64,000 nt of DNA from assembly GCA_902363555.1 (NCBI GenBank), contig CABJAM010000003.1:558001-622000 (forward strand), read 5' to 3'. Shown here one piece after another: positions 1 to 8,043 of this stretch. The notes below the pieces were generated by a model. The model ran no database searches, had not been told where the DNA came from, and saw only the letters and a program-made list of their open reading frames with translations. The first letter of the stretch is position 1; every line of letters starts with the position of its first letter. Source of the stretch: Lachnospiraceae bacterium. Lineage in GTDB: Bacteria; Bacillota; Clostridia; Lachnospirales; Lachnospiraceae. The position numbers were made by a program, and so were the translations under genes.

Positions 1-670
1 TTATTTGGGCCTGGGCTCGGACCGACGGAAAAATCCATTGAATGTATCCTACGTAAAAAATGGAACTGCCTTTGGCCCACTGCGCAGCCGGGGGCGGACG
101 GAGGAACTGGCGGTACGGCTGCGCAATTTCTACCCGCTGACTTTTGGGCGGGGTGGTAAGATACGGTTTGATTATCATATATTTCCGGAGACGATGGATG
201 AAATGGCGTTTCAAAAAAACAGGCAGGTGCTGGAGCGGATCTGTACGGATGCAGCAGCTATGAAACTGTTTATTGAAGCGGTTGAGCGCTGTATGCAGCA
301 GGCAGTGCGGCAGCAGAAGTTTGAATATGCCACAAAATACAGGGATTTGGCGTACAGCCTTAAATATTTGGAAAACGGCCTTAATTCTTACCGTGAACTG
401 CTGGACCGGGATATCATTTACGCGGTGCCTCTTGATGAGGGCTATAAGCTCTTTTACATAAGTAATGGTTTGGTGCTGTATTCTGAAAAGGTCGAAGAGA
501 ACAGTGCCATGCAGCGCTGCCGGTTTGCCAGACGTGCGGCTATGGTGGAGCGCCCGCCGGAAATTACAGAGAAGGAAAGTGTGGATTACCGGGCAATCGT
601 TTATACAGAGCTTGTTGGGGCAAAATCGGACTTCGTGACCTATTGGCCGCCGGAGGAGTATGAAAAATGA
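1..670 (+). CDS. UvrC-like (GIY-YIG/UVR motif) protein, 5' end cut off by the window
   Basis: The reading frame is open to the left edge, so only the C-terminal part (about 221 residues) is visible. A segment near residues 22-46 (GPLRSRGRTEEL followed by NFYPL) resembles the stretch of UvrC/Cho after the GIY-YIG nuclease, where the family has a GPY-type loop and a region ending in FPL. Further on, QQKFEYATKYRDLAYSLKYL (about 103-122) matches the UVR motif used in UvrB/UvrC contacts. The protein ends after about 100 more residues, with no room for the UvrC endonuclease V-like and HhH domains, so it is a short UvrC-like protein and not full UvrC. The stop codon overlaps the start of the next gene (TGA/ATG), which implies co-transcription. 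The nuclease domain itself lies outside the window, so activity cannot be judged. Confidence 0.6.
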   Translation, partial: YLGLGSDRRKNPLNVSYVKNGTAFGPLRSRGRTEELAVRLRNFYPLTFGRGGKIRFDYHIFPETMDEMAFQKNRQVLERICTDAAAMKLFIEAVERCMQQAVRQQKFEYATKYRDLAYSLKYLENGLNSYRELLDRDIIYAVPLDEGYKLFYISNGLVLYSEKVEENSAMQRCRFARRAAMVERPPEITEKESVDYRAIVYTELVGAKSDFVTYWPPEEYEK

Positions 671-1683
671 AACAGGAATATTATTTCAGTCAGATGAATA
701 AAGACTGCCAGGCCGCCTATCGTGCCATGCTGGCCGGCTTTTTAAATATCGATTCAGAATTTGCTGTGCCAAGACTGTCGGATCAGGAGCTGACGGATAT
801 TTTTTTCCGGCTTCGCCTGGATCATCCGGAAATCTTTTATGCGTGCGGCTTTGGCTACCGCTATACGGATGTTTCGGAATATGTACAGCTTCTGCCGAAA
901 TATATGTTTGAGAAAAAGAAGGTGCGGGAGCACCAAAAGGCGCTGGAAGGCCGGGTGAACCGCCTGATTCGGCCGGCGCAGACATTGCCGGATGTGGATA
1001 AAGAAAAATATATCCATGATTTTATTTGTGCCAATGTGACATATGATAAACTGAAAAAACAATATTCCCATGAGATCATCGGTCCATTGCAGCAGGGGAT
1101 CGGTGTGTGCGAGGGTATTGCCAAAACCGTAAAGCTGCTATGTGACCGGCTGGGGCTGGAATGCATTATTGCTATCAGCGAAGCAAATCCGCAAAAGGGG
1201 ATACGCTACCGCCACGCCTGGAATGTGATCCGTCTGGGAAAAACGTGGTATCATCTGGATGCTACCTTTGATAATTCACTGGGCCGTTATGGAGCGCCGC
1301 GGTTTGATTATTTTAATCTGGACGATAAAAAGCTGTTTTTGGACCACCAGCCGCTCATCTATCCTGTGCCTGCCTGCGGCGACGGGAATCACTTTTACTA
1401 TAAAGAAAACCGGTTGTCGTTGACAAAGCCGGAGGATGTGGGCAAACGTCTTGCTGCTGTCTTTCGCAAAAAGAAGCCCTACTTTGTATTTCATTGGCGG
1501 GGCGGGGCACTGAGTAGAGACCTGCTGGAGCAGTTTTTAAATGAAGCTCAGACCATGGCTTTGGAGCGCGGCCTGTTTGTTCGGGTTTCCGTCAATGTGC
1601 CCCAGTCGGTTGTGGAGATTTCTATCTCAGAAAAACCGTTTGTATCAGGCATTTGCAAAGAGGAGGCCGATGAAGGGGCTTAA
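667..1683 (+). CDS. transglutaminase-like (papain-fold) domain protein
   Basis: The protein has 338 residues and no signal peptide, so it is probably cytoplasmic. The core at about 110-205 carries the Cys-His-Asp triad of the transglutaminase-like superfamily: Cys148 in GIGVCEGIAK, His183 in RHAWNV and Asp198 in YHLDATFD. In bacteria this fold usually acts as a protease or amidase on peptides, but the substrate cannot be read from the sequence. The start overlaps the stop of the UvrC-like gene by four bases. The N-terminal 110 residues are alpha-helical and charged and I do not recognise them. The C-terminal about 90 residues look like a small extra domain. The stop codon shares bases with that of the convergent trmO gene. 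Confidence 0.8.
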   Translation: MKQEYYFSQMNKDCQAAYRAMLAGFLNIDSEFAVPRLSDQELTDIFFRLRLDHPEIFYACGFGYRYTDVSEYVQLLPKYMFEKKKVREHQKALEGRVNRLIRPAQTLPDVDKEKYIHDFICANVTYDKLKKQYSHEIIGPLQQGIGVCEGIAKTVKLLCDRLGLECIIAISEANPQKGIRYRHAWNVIRLGKTWYHLDATFDNSLGRYGAPRFDYFNLDDKKLFLDHQPLIYPVPACGDGNHFYYKENRLSLTKPEDVGKRLAAVFRKKKPYFVFHWRGGALSRDLLEQFLNEAQTMALERGLFVRVSVNVPQSVVEISISEKPFVSGICKEEADEGA

Positions 1684-2363
1684 TCTACACTGCAAATATA
1701 AAGCTCATTTCTGTCCACCCGGAACCGGATATTTAGACCGGCGTATTTGACGCCATAGATCCGTTCCGGGTCGTTTTGGTAGGATGGGCGTGGGTCCTGC
1801 TCTAAAATAGCGTAGATGGCCGCCCTGTGTATTGCTGGAATCTGTGCATCCAGGTCGGCAGTGCTGTGGATGGTTAGACGGTAATCTTTGACGGCGCCGG
1901 CAAAACCTTCTTTGGCCTCGGGATGGCTGTCCACATAGGGAAGATAAGGCTTGATATCAAAAATAGGGGTAAGGTTCATCAGGTCCGCTCCGGTGACGTG
2001 GAGGACCGGCCCCTGATTTGTTGTCAGCTCAATCCTTTCCAGACGGACACAGGAAAGCCCGATGTTGTTTGGACGGAAGGGGGAGCGGGTGGCAAAAACG
2101 CCCACTCTTGTATTGCCGCCCAGCCGGGGCGGCCGCACTGTCGGTGTCCAGCCGTCGCGGCGGGCCTGGGAAAAGCTCCATAAAAGCCAGAGGTGAGAGT
2201 AATCCTCCAGTCCGCGGAGCGCATCGGGATTGCGGTATTCCGGTTCAAAAATAATTTCCGATTTTACGGTATCGATAAGTCCGCTCTGTCGGGGGATACC
2301 GAATTTTTCTTCAAAGCCATTGTGGATATGGGCGATGGGCCTGATCGTATATTCTGATGACAT
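1680..2363 (-). CDS. trmO: tRNA (N6-threonylcarbamoyladenosine37-N6)-methyltransferase TrmO
   Basis: TrmO (TsaA/YaeB/VirR-like family) uses SAM to methylate N6 of t6A37 in threonine-type tRNAs. The 227-residue length fits the family. Diagnostic stretches are the N-terminal IRPIAHI, GLEDYSHLWLLWSF, the RPPRLGGN segment, FATRSPFRPNNIGLSCVRL in the middle (about 91-109), and HVTGADLMNLTPIFDIKPYLPY (roughly 123-144). Together they form the SAM-binding beta-barrel signature. A C-terminal region of about 80 residues includes DPRPSYQND and YGVKYAGLNIRF, the usual TrmO tail. The gene is monocistronic and leftward, and its stop overlaps the stop of the transglutaminase gene within the tetranucleotide TTAA. 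Confidence 0.93.
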   Translation of the reverse strand: MSSEYTIRPIAHIHNGFEEKFGIPRQSGLIDTVKSEIIFEPEYRNPDALRGLEDYSHLWLLWSFSQARRDGWTPTVRPPRLGGNTRVGVFATRSPFRPNNIGLSCVRLERIELTTNQGPVLHVTGADLMNLTPIFDIKPYLPYVDSHPEAKEGFAGAVKDYRLTIHSTADLDAQIPAIHRAAIYAILEQDPRPSYQNDPERIYGVKYAGLNIRFRVDRNELYICSVD

Positions 2364-2548
2364 GGGGGAGCTCCTTTTGTATATATTCTATGCCAATCAT
2401 AGCATATTTCGTGTTAAATTTCCACTTCATGTAAAAGCTGTTGGTTTTCACAAATCTGTTTCGGGTAGAAATCGCAATGAAGTTATGGTAAAATCGTAAA
2501 TATAAATTTTGTGGCAGTTTATAGAAAAAGAAATGGCAGGAAACGAAG

Positions 2549-3139
2549 ATGTTATACGATAAAGATATACGTGAGCCGTTATTTGATTTTCTGGAAGATC
2601 GTTATGGCAAAATAAGGATCATTGAGGAAAAACGGATGGGAAGATCCCGGGCGGATGTGGTCATGGTGATGGCGGAAGCACTTATGGGCATCGAGATTAA
2701 AAGTGATGCGGATACCTATGCGCGTCTGAAACGTCAGGTAAAGGATTACAACCGCTTTTTTGACAGCAATATTGTGGCCGTCGGTTCCACACATGCCGCT
2801 CATATTGAGGAGCATGTGCCGGCCTGGTGGGGGATCATAACTGTGGAGGAGATCGACCATAAGGTGGATTTTTATATGCTCCGGGAGCCGGGAACCAATC
2901 CCCGCGTTAATATAAAAAAGAAACTTGGGCTTTTGTGGCGTCCGGAGCTTGCCCATATCCAGGAAATAAACCACCTGCCCAAATATAAAGAGAAAAGCAA
3001 GGATTTTGTAATTGAAAAGTTGATTTTGAAGCTGTCGGAAGAAACGCTTCACCGGAATATCAGCGATGAGCTGTTTGAGCGGGATTATACGACGATCGAG
3101 GAAATAATTCTGGAGTATAAGCGAAAGGCAAAGCGGTAA
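2549..3139 (+). CDS. sce7726 family protein (PD-(D/E)XK nuclease-like)
   Basis: The 196-residue protein matches the sce7726 family: MLYDKDIREPLFDFL at the start, then RADVVMV, MGIEIKSDADTYARL and RQVKDYNRFFD, and later HVPAWWGIITV. The spaced acidic residues Glu26/27, Asp36 and the E-I-K at about 49-51 reproduce the D-(x)n-ExK metal-binding arrangement of PD-(D/E)XK nucleases. Such proteins are often found in mobile or defence settings, but no phage or restriction gene is adjacent here. The ribosome binding site is weak (AGGAAACGAAG). A bidirectional hairpin terminator follows. Family membership is fairly sure; nuclease activity is inferred. Confidence 0.8.
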   Translation: MLYDKDIREPLFDFLEDRYGKIRIIEEKRMGRSRADVVMVMAEALMGIEIKSDADTYARLKRQVKDYNRFFDSNIVAVGSTHAAHIEEHVPAWWGIITVEEIDHKVDFYMLREPGTNPRVNIKKKLGLLWRPELAHIQEINHLPKYKEKSKDFVIEKLILKLSEETLHRNISDELFERDYTTIEEIILEYKRKAKR

Positions 3140-3164
3140 TAAACGAAATGTAAAGCACCCATAA

Positions 3165-3208
3165 GCAGGGAACAGCGCCACGGAGTGACCGGGCGCTGCC
3201 TGTGTTTT
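3165..3208. terminator. bidirectional terminator between convergent genes
   Basis: The arms CAGCGCC (3173-3179) and GGCGCTG (3192-3198) are extended by CAGG/CCTG, with TGTTTTTA to the right and AAAG on the left side. It lies between the sce7726 gene (+) and the lipoprotein gene (-). Confidence 0.7.
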
Positions 3209-3216
3209 TACGCTGA

Positions 3217-4164
3217 TTATCGGGTTACAGAAATCGATGTTTTTGCAAGGATGCCATGATCAAGAGGTACGAAAACCTGTATCTCCGGATCGTCCACCCC
3301 GGTGATGTCATAGATTTGCCGTTCCTTTTGCGGCGTTTGTCCGGTGGCAGTGCTGCCAGCCACGATAATGTATTCCGCACCAGGTGCCGCCTGTATTGTA
3401 TCCGGCATATGATCTGGGGTGAAGGATTTCGCATCAATACATTGGTCATTTTCATCCATTTGAAGGATATCATAGCTCACAAAGTCCTGTTTGCCCTGGA
3501 TTTTTACAGAGACCTCCATGCTGGATGCCTTTGTTTCCCCATTATAACTGGATGTATAGTCCTCCTTTATGGACTGGCTGAATGCACTTTCGTCACTTAA
3601 ATTACCACTGATTCCCTGGCCGGCGGTGAGATAAATGGCTCCCCCGGGCGTCTGGTAGATCGGATTAAAGTAGAAGGAAGCATGTTCCCGGCTGGATGCA
3701 TAGATCGTACCTTCCAGTTTTTGATGATCGCCAACGGCAGCGGAGATTTCAGAAACCTCAGAATCCGAGGTGGCTGTGATATATGCATCCTCGGAATTAT
3801 CTGCGTGTACCGTGGGCATGATCATAAGTATACCGTCCAGACCTTCAAAGCTGTAATCTCTGGAATCCCCGGAACCGTCCTCCTTAATATCCGCATAAAT
3901 GCGGCGGCTATATGCCTGGGCTGCATTTTGGGGAATGGTCGTTTGCGTATGTTTTGAGGCGCCGGAGGTAATGCTGTTTATATTGTCATTCAGATAAGCT
4001 TCCATATCAAATAAGTCCAGGTACTCGGTTGTAATAAAAACACCGATGAGACGGTCATAATCGTCCTGAGCGACTTTATCTGCCCCTTCCCTGGCCAGTT
4101 GGCAGCCGGATAAAAACAGCAGGCACAGAAGCATTATCATAGAAATTATTTGTTTACGTTTCAT
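3217..4164 (-). CDS. hypothetical lipoprotein
   Basis: I do not recognise this family. The 315-residue protein begins with a lipoprotein signal (MKRKQ, hydrophobic core, lipobox LSGC with Cys21), so it should be anchored to the outer face of the membrane. The mature part is polar, with several short beta-like repeats and conserved-looking segments YIIVAGS and QIYDITGVDD near the C-terminus. The frame also offers an ATG nine bases earlier (4173), but AAGGAG sits directly against it and is correctly spaced (about 8 bases) from 4164, which I therefore chose. The ribosome binding site lies inside the end of the upstream HTH gene, so the two are translationally linked in a leftward operon with the DUF2975-like membrane protein. 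Confidence 0.7.
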   Translation of the reverse strand: MKRKQIISMIMLLCLLFLSGCQLAREGADKVAQDDYDRLIGVFITTEYLDLFDMEAYLNDNINSITSGASKHTQTTIPQNAAQAYSRRIYADIKEDGSGDSRDYSFEGLDGILMIMPTVHADNSEDAYITATSDSEVSEISAAVGDHQKLEGTIYASSREHASFYFNPIYQTPGGAIYLTAGQGISGNLSDESAFSQSIKEDYTSSYNGETKASSMEVSVKIQGKQDFVSYDILQMDENDQCIDAKSFTPDHMPDTIQAAPGAEYIIVAGSTATGQTPQKERQIYDITGVDDPEIQVFVPLDHGILAKTSISVTR

Positions 4165-4390
4165 TATTATCATCTCCTTCGTCTAAGCTACCATCAAATT
4201 TTAAAATATCCCCCACATCACATTCCAGATAAAAACAGATTTTATTGATCGTGGAAAAACGCACGCCCCGGGCTTTACCGCTTCGCAGGATGGAAAGGTT
4301 GGCTTCCGTGATCCCGATTTTTTTGCAGAGCTCCTTGGACGTCATATTCTTTTTTTTGAGGACATCCTCCAGATATATTTTTATGGCCAT
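4154..4390 (-). CDS. YozG-type Cro/C1 helix-turn-helix regulator
   Basis: The 78-residue protein is almost entirely an XRE-type HTH: KIYLEDVLKKKNMTSKELCKKIG, then ITEANLSILRSGKARGVRF (recognition helix region about 25-43), and FYLECDVGDILKFD at the end. This is the signature of short YozG-like repressors that occur beside DUF2975 membrane proteins. Here it is second in a leftward operon behind such a protein, and it overlaps the following lipoprotein gene. A near-perfect CGATAATT inverted repeat at the operon promoter (5490-5528) is a plausible binding site for this regulator. Confidence is high for an HTH regulator and lower for the exact target. Confidence 0.85.
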   Translation of the reverse strand: MAIKIYLEDVLKKKNMTSKELCKKIGITEANLSILRSGKARGVRFSTINKICFYLECDVGDILKFDGSLDEGDDNNET

Positions 4391-4484
4391 GATTCATCCT
4401 CCTGTAAAGAGTGGCCCAACAGTCCGGTTACAATTGCTGATCGTTTAGTATGGCCGAATGCTGATCGTTAGTGTGACCGAAAGG

Positions 4485-5459
4485 TTATATAAATAAGTCA
4501 TTTTCTTTTTTGAGCTTATTGTCGCCGGCAAAATATTCGGAAATGAGCAAAACTGCCAGGACAAGGGCGATGGATAACAGCGGAATCTGTATGCTGTAAT
4601 TGGCGTTTAATAGCTGTGTGCTCAGCAGCAGTTGGGCAATATTCAGTGCGATGCACGTGAGCACGTTGATGATCACCACCTTTTTACAGGCTTTGGCAAG
4701 CCGGCCGGCCGCCGTTACCGTGTCGTCGCCGTAGCGGTCCTTTTTCAGCGCCTTAAGCAATGTCCGGCACATGAGAAGGATAGCAATGTCAAGCGCATAT
4801 GGGAGACTGACTGCGGCATAGGAAAGCCACTGGAAAAAGGTGGTCAGCAGAAGCATTTCACTGCCCGCTCCGGTATTGCTTTCGTGGATTTTTTTGATCA
4901 TTTCCAGGCTTTCGGAAAGGTTGACAAAGCAAATAATAAATATAAATGCGGCGGCGATGGCATTGATCAGCCATTTTAGACGCACGATGCGGCCGTCGGT
5001 TTCCATCGTACTAAAGCTTCTTAATGCCCGGAGGATAATGTAGCCCAGAAGCAGCGAATAAATAGCTGCGCCAAACATGAGCTTTCCGCCGTCGCTAAGC
5101 CCGGCCATGGGCATGAGATTCCCAAAATAAGCCGGATTTATAAACAGATACAGGCTGACAAACAGCAGCAGGCTTAATACGGCCAGCAATAAATCTTCCG
5201 GATGGTACTTTTTCCGGGCGACGTGCCACAGGAGGACGGCGGCCGGCAGCAGACCTATAAGGCAGTAGATGACCCAGGCCCCCACATTACCGGCGGCACC
5301 GGCTAAAGAGAGCATCCGCAGCCCTTTCCCGAGCTGTTCAAAGGGGAAGGTGACGGCGGAGGTGAACAGGCTGCCGGGGGCAGCCTGCAGGAGGGCGGCA
5401 ATGATGCAGACCACAGCTTCCGCTGCAAGTCCGGTGATGAGCAGACGATGGTTTTTCAT
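4485..5459 (-). CDS. polytopic membrane protein with DUF2975-like C-terminal half
   Basis: The protein has 324 residues and about eight hydrophobic segments. The last four, ending in ISEYFAGDNKLKKENDLFI, look like DUF2975 proteins, which characteristically end in a helix followed by a charged ENDLxI tail and are normally about 160 residues long. This copy is about twice that length, so it may be a duplication or an extended form. DUF2975 proteins pair with YozG-like HTH regulators, and that partner is the next gene. It is the first gene of a leftward operon driven by the consensus promoter at 5508-5536. The function of the pair is unknown; a membrane stress or signal sensor is a guess. Confidence 0.65.
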   Translation of the reverse strand: MKNHRLLITGLAAEAVVCIIAALLQAAPGSLFTSAVTFPFEQLGKGLRMLSLAGAAGNVGAWVIYCLIGLLPAAVLLWHVARKKYHPEDLLLAVLSLLLFVSLYLFINPAYFGNLMPMAGLSDGGKLMFGAAIYSLLLGYIILRALRSFSTMETDGRIVRLKWLINAIAAAFIFIICFVNLSESLEMIKKIHESNTGAGSEMLLLTTFFQWLSYAAVSLPYALDIAILLMCRTLLKALKKDRYGDDTVTAAGRLAKACKKVVIINVLTCIALNIAQLLLSTQLLNANYSIQIPLLSIALVLAVLLISEYFAGDNKLKKENDLFI

Positions 5460-5489
5460 AAAGTACCATCCTTTCCTGATTATTGTTTT

Positions 5490-5528
5490 TCGATAATTTG
5501 TAATTTTAGTATATGACGAGAATTATCG
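5490..5528. promoter_or_regulatory. CGATAATT inverted repeat, candidate operator
   Basis: CGATAATT at 5490-5497 and its exact reverse complement AATTATCG at 5521-5528 flank the -10 box of the leftward promoter. The position suits a repressor, most simply the HTH protein encoded by the same operon (autoregulation). Binding is inferred. Confidence 0.55.
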
Positions 5529-5536
5529 TTTGTCAA
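5508..5536 (-). promoter_or_regulatory. consensus sigma-A promoter of the DUF2975-like/HTH operon
   Basis: Read on the minus strand, TTGACA (5531-5536) and TATACT (5508-5513) are separated by exactly 17 bases. A CGATAATT half-site lies between the two boxes. Confidence 0.8.
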
Positions 5537-5584
5537 TAATTCTTGCGGAAATAATTACAAATAGTTTAAGTTTCTGATTTGGTG

Positions 5585-5613
5585 TTGGAAAATAAATATA
5601 AATACGGTATACT
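5585..5613 (+). promoter_or_regulatory. promoter of the LURP-one gene
   Basis: TTGGAA (5585-5590), 17 bases, then TATACT (5608-5613). It lies about 43 bases before the start codon at 5656. Confidence 0.65.
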
Positions 5614-5655
5614 GAGAATTGAATAGGATAAAAAAGGGATAGAGGAGTTATAAGT

Positions 5656-6126
5656 ATGAAATTATTATTTAAACAACGATTTTTTTCATGGTTTGACAGC
5701 TACGATATTTACGATGAAGAAGGAAATACTATGTTTACCGTCCAGGGTCAGCTTTCGTGGGGCCATTGCCTGCATATTTTAAATGCGGTGGGCGAGCATA
5801 TCGCCACCGTCAAGGAGCGTGTTCTCACCTTCCTTCCCCGGTTTGAGCTGTTTATCGGGGATCAGTACGCCGGATGTATCTCAAAGGAACTGTCATTTTT
5901 TCGCCCCAAATATGATATTGATTGCAATGGCTGGCATGTGGAGGGAAGCTTTCTGGAATGGGATTATCAGATATTGGCGGAGGATGGCCAGTGTGCGGCC
6001 ATGATCAGCAAGGAGCTGTTTAATTGGACGGATACATATGTGATCGAGGTGGGAAATCCACAGGACGCCCTTCTGGCACTGATGGTCGTATTGGCGATCG
6101 ATGCGGAGAAATGCTCAAGAAACTGA
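5656..6126 (+). CDS. LURP-one-related (LOR/YxjI-like) family protein
   Basis: The 156-residue protein has the tubby-like LOR pattern: an opening MKLLFKQRFFSWFDSYDIYD, a GNTMFTVQGQ strand, repeated beta strands with HIATVKERVLTF and FELFIGDQYAG, then DIDCNGWHVEGSFLEWDYQI (roughly 86-105). It has no signal peptide or membrane segment. Bacterial LOR proteins are membrane-associated or scaffold-like beta-barrels without a clear biochemical role. A good promoter and an AGAGGAG ribosome binding site precede it, and the PfpI-like gene follows after 43 bases, so the two probably share a transcript. Confidence 0.8.
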   Translation: MKLLFKQRFFSWFDSYDIYDEEGNTMFTVQGQLSWGHCLHILNAVGEHIATVKERVLTFLPRFELFIGDQYAGCISKELSFFRPKYDIDCNGWHVEGSFLEWDYQILAEDGQCAAMISKELFNWTDTYVIEVGNPQDALLALMVVLAIDAEKCSRN

Positions 6127-6169
6127 TAACCAATCCGGGAAAGCCGGATATCTAAAGGAGAATTAAGCT

Positions 6170-6787
6170 ATGGAAAAATGTATTTTATTCGTTATTTTAG
6201 ATCAGTACGCGGATTGGGAAGCTGCTTACTTGTCGTCTGCAATCTATATGCTTGGCGCGGGAAATTATGCAGTAAAAACCGTGGCCTTGACCAAAGATAA
6301 AGTCTCATCCATTGGTGGTTTTAATGCGATGCCGGATTACGATATCCATTCGGTTCCGGATGATTATGAAGCGTTGATCCTGATTGGTGGAATGTCATGG
6401 AGAAATGAAAATGCCCGGCCGCTGAAAGATCTTGTGGATAAATGTCTGGCGGACGGAAAGGTTTTAGGCGCTATTTGTGATGCGTCCGCTTTTCTGGGCA
6501 CTCTGGGTGTCCTAAATAATGTCGATCATACAAGTAACGATCTGAATGATCTGAAGCAATGGGCAGGTTGTGCTTACACCGGTGAAGCTAAGTATCTTCT
6601 GAAACAGGCCGTCTGCGATAAAAATATTGTTACGGCAAATGGAACGGCGGCTCTGGAATTTGCCCGGGAAGTTCTGCTGGCTCTTAAGGCTGCGCCTGAA
6701 AATAAAATTATGGAGTGGTACAATTTTCATAAGTTGGGCTATTATGAGGCGCCAATGCCGCAGGATGCTACGAGCTGGAATGATTGA
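6170..6787 (+). CDS. DJ-1/PfpI family protein (type 1 glutamine amidotransferase-like)
   Basis: The 205-residue protein has the DJ-1/PfpI alpha/beta fold: ILFVILDQYADWEAAYL at the start with the acidic Glu17, then the GG-containing loop LILIGGMSW (about 69-77), and the nucleophile elbow VLGAICDASAF with Cys103. The following segment HTSNDL is where the family often has a His partner. This subgroup resembles YdeA-like proteins annotated as glutamine amidotransferase or protease/deglycase-like; substrates are not predictable. The start follows AAAGGAG with good spacing. Confidence 0.85.
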   Translation: MEKCILFVILDQYADWEAAYLSSAIYMLGAGNYAVKTVALTKDKVSSIGGFNAMPDYDIHSVPDDYEALILIGGMSWRNENARPLKDLVDKCLADGKVLGAICDASAFLGTLGVLNNVDHTSNDLNDLKQWAGCAYTGEAKYLLKQAVCDKNIVTANGTAALEFAREVLLALKAAPENKIMEWYNFHKLGYYEAPMPQDATSWND

Positions 6788-6830
6788 CCTGTCTTTTATG
6801 CTCATTTTCCATACTTTGATGCATAAATTG

Positions 6831-6858
6831 TTGAAAAATCTCCTCCCCGGCGTATGAT
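6831..6858 (+). promoter_or_regulatory. promoter of the DUF3887 lipoprotein/LytTR operon
   Basis: TTGAAA (6831-6836), 16 bases, TATGAT (6853-6858), 30 bases before the lipoprotein start codon. Confidence 0.6.
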
Positions 6859-6888
6859 AGAGCTATCAAAACAAGGGAGGAACTTCTA

Positions 6889-7296
6889 ATGAAAAAGATA
6901 ATTTTAATGGCGGCTTTACTGATGACGACAGCGCTGATGTGCGCCTGCAAAAGCGGCAGTAACCTGGCGGATGCCTTTGATGAGGATACGGTCAAAAAGA
7001 CAGCGGCACAGGCCATCGATCTGTTTAACGCAAAGGATTTTCAGGCGGTTATTGACATGGGCAGCGATGAATTTAAGGCACAGCTTACCGTGGAGCAATT
7101 TGCCTCTGTGGAGACACAACTGGATACGCTGGGCGCTTTTGATTCCGTAGAAAAATTCGTCATTGCCGGACAGCAGGATGAAGCCAAAAAGGATTATGCC
7201 GTGGTCGTGGCCGTAGGAAAATATGCCAATGGCAGCCTACAGTTTTCGATGGCCTTTGACGACCAGATGAAGCTGATCCAGTTTTTTGTAAAATAG
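6889..7296 (+). CDS. DUF3887-type lipoprotein
   Basis: The 135-residue protein has a lipoprotein signal with lipobox ending at Cys20 (LMCAC). The mature part (AIDLFNAKDFQAVIDM near 41-56, then ELK/VEQF segments and a beta-rich end) has the layout of DUF3887, a small SnoaL/cystatin-like domain often attached to secreted enzymes and two-component loci in Firmicutes. It probably sits on the outer membrane face. It is the first gene of a likely operon with the LytTR response regulator 30 bases downstream, so it may take part in signal perception. The family call is from pattern only. Confidence 0.65.
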   Translation: MKKIILMAALLMTTALMCACKSGSNLADAFDEDTVKKTAAQAIDLFNAKDFQAVIDMGSDEFKAQLTVEQFASVETQLDTLGAFDSVEKFVIAGQQDEAKKDYAVVVAVGKYANGSLQFSMAFDDQMKLIQFFVK

Positions 7297-7326
7297 GATT
7301 GTATTAACGGTTATAAGGAGGCTTCC

Positions 7327-8031
7327 ATGTTCCGTATAGCGGTATGTGACGACGACCAGGCGACGGTCGATAATATGAAAAAGGTTTTGCTGGAAAAGCA
7401 GGAGATTCCCTGCCGGGTGGATGTTTATACGACCGGGAGCAGTCTGCTCCACCGGCATAAAACCTACGACCTTATTTTCCTGGATATTGATATGCCGGGG
7501 ATTGACGGCATCGAGACAGCGAAAAAGCTGCGCCAGTATGACAAAAAGGTGAAGATCGTCTATGTGACCAGCTACCGGGATTTTGCCGGGCAGGCCTTTG
7601 CCGTCCACGCGTTTTCCTACATGGTCAAGCCGCTGTCGGATAAAAATATCCATAAAATACTGGAGGAAGCCTACGCGTATTACAAGGAAGAGGAAACGCC
7701 TGTGCAGGTGGAATTTGAAACCACGCAGGGCAGCGTTATTTTCAATACGAAGGATATTTATTATTTTGAGTATATGTGCAGAAAGGTGCGTATTTGCAGT
7801 TTGAGCGGCGAGTTTTTTCTCAAAGCAAGGATTGCGGACATTTACTGCAAAATGAGGGATTATGATTTTGAAATGCCGCACAAAAGTTATGTGATCAACC
7901 TGCTCCATATCCGTTCCGTTGTAAATAATGATATTTATATGACCAATGGGGATGTGGTGCCGCTATCGCAGAAAAAAGCGTCGGTTTTCCGTCAGCTATT
8001 GTGCGGATATATAGAAAAACGTATGGGATAG
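7327..8031 (+). CDS. LytTR-type response regulator (AgrA/VirR-like)
   Basis: The 234-residue protein has a receiver domain at 1-120 (acidic pocket CDDD near 7-10, phospho-acceptor Asp53 in FLDIDMPGIDG, Lys in YMVKPL near 105) followed by a LytTR DNA-binding domain at about 130-230 (INTKDIYYFEY-like segment, RKVRICSL, FEMPHKSYVINL, VPLSQKK). LytTR regulators bind direct repeats upstream of their targets. The partner GHKL kinase begins 12 bases after the stop. No peptide pheromone gene of the AgrD type is visible nearby. Confidence 0.92.
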   Translation: MFRIAVCDDDQATVDNMKKVLLEKQEIPCRVDVYTTGSSLLHRHKTYDLIFLDIDMPGIDGIETAKKLRQYDKKVKIVYVTSYRDFAGQAFAVHAFSYMVKPLSDKNIHKILEEAYAYYKEEETPVQVEFETTQGSVIFNTKDIYYFEYMCRKVRICSLSGEFFLKARIADIYCKMRDYDFEMPHKSYVINLLHIRSVVNNDIYMTNGDVVPLSQKKASVFRQLLCGYIEKRMG

Positions 8032-8043
8032 GAGGGGAGCATA

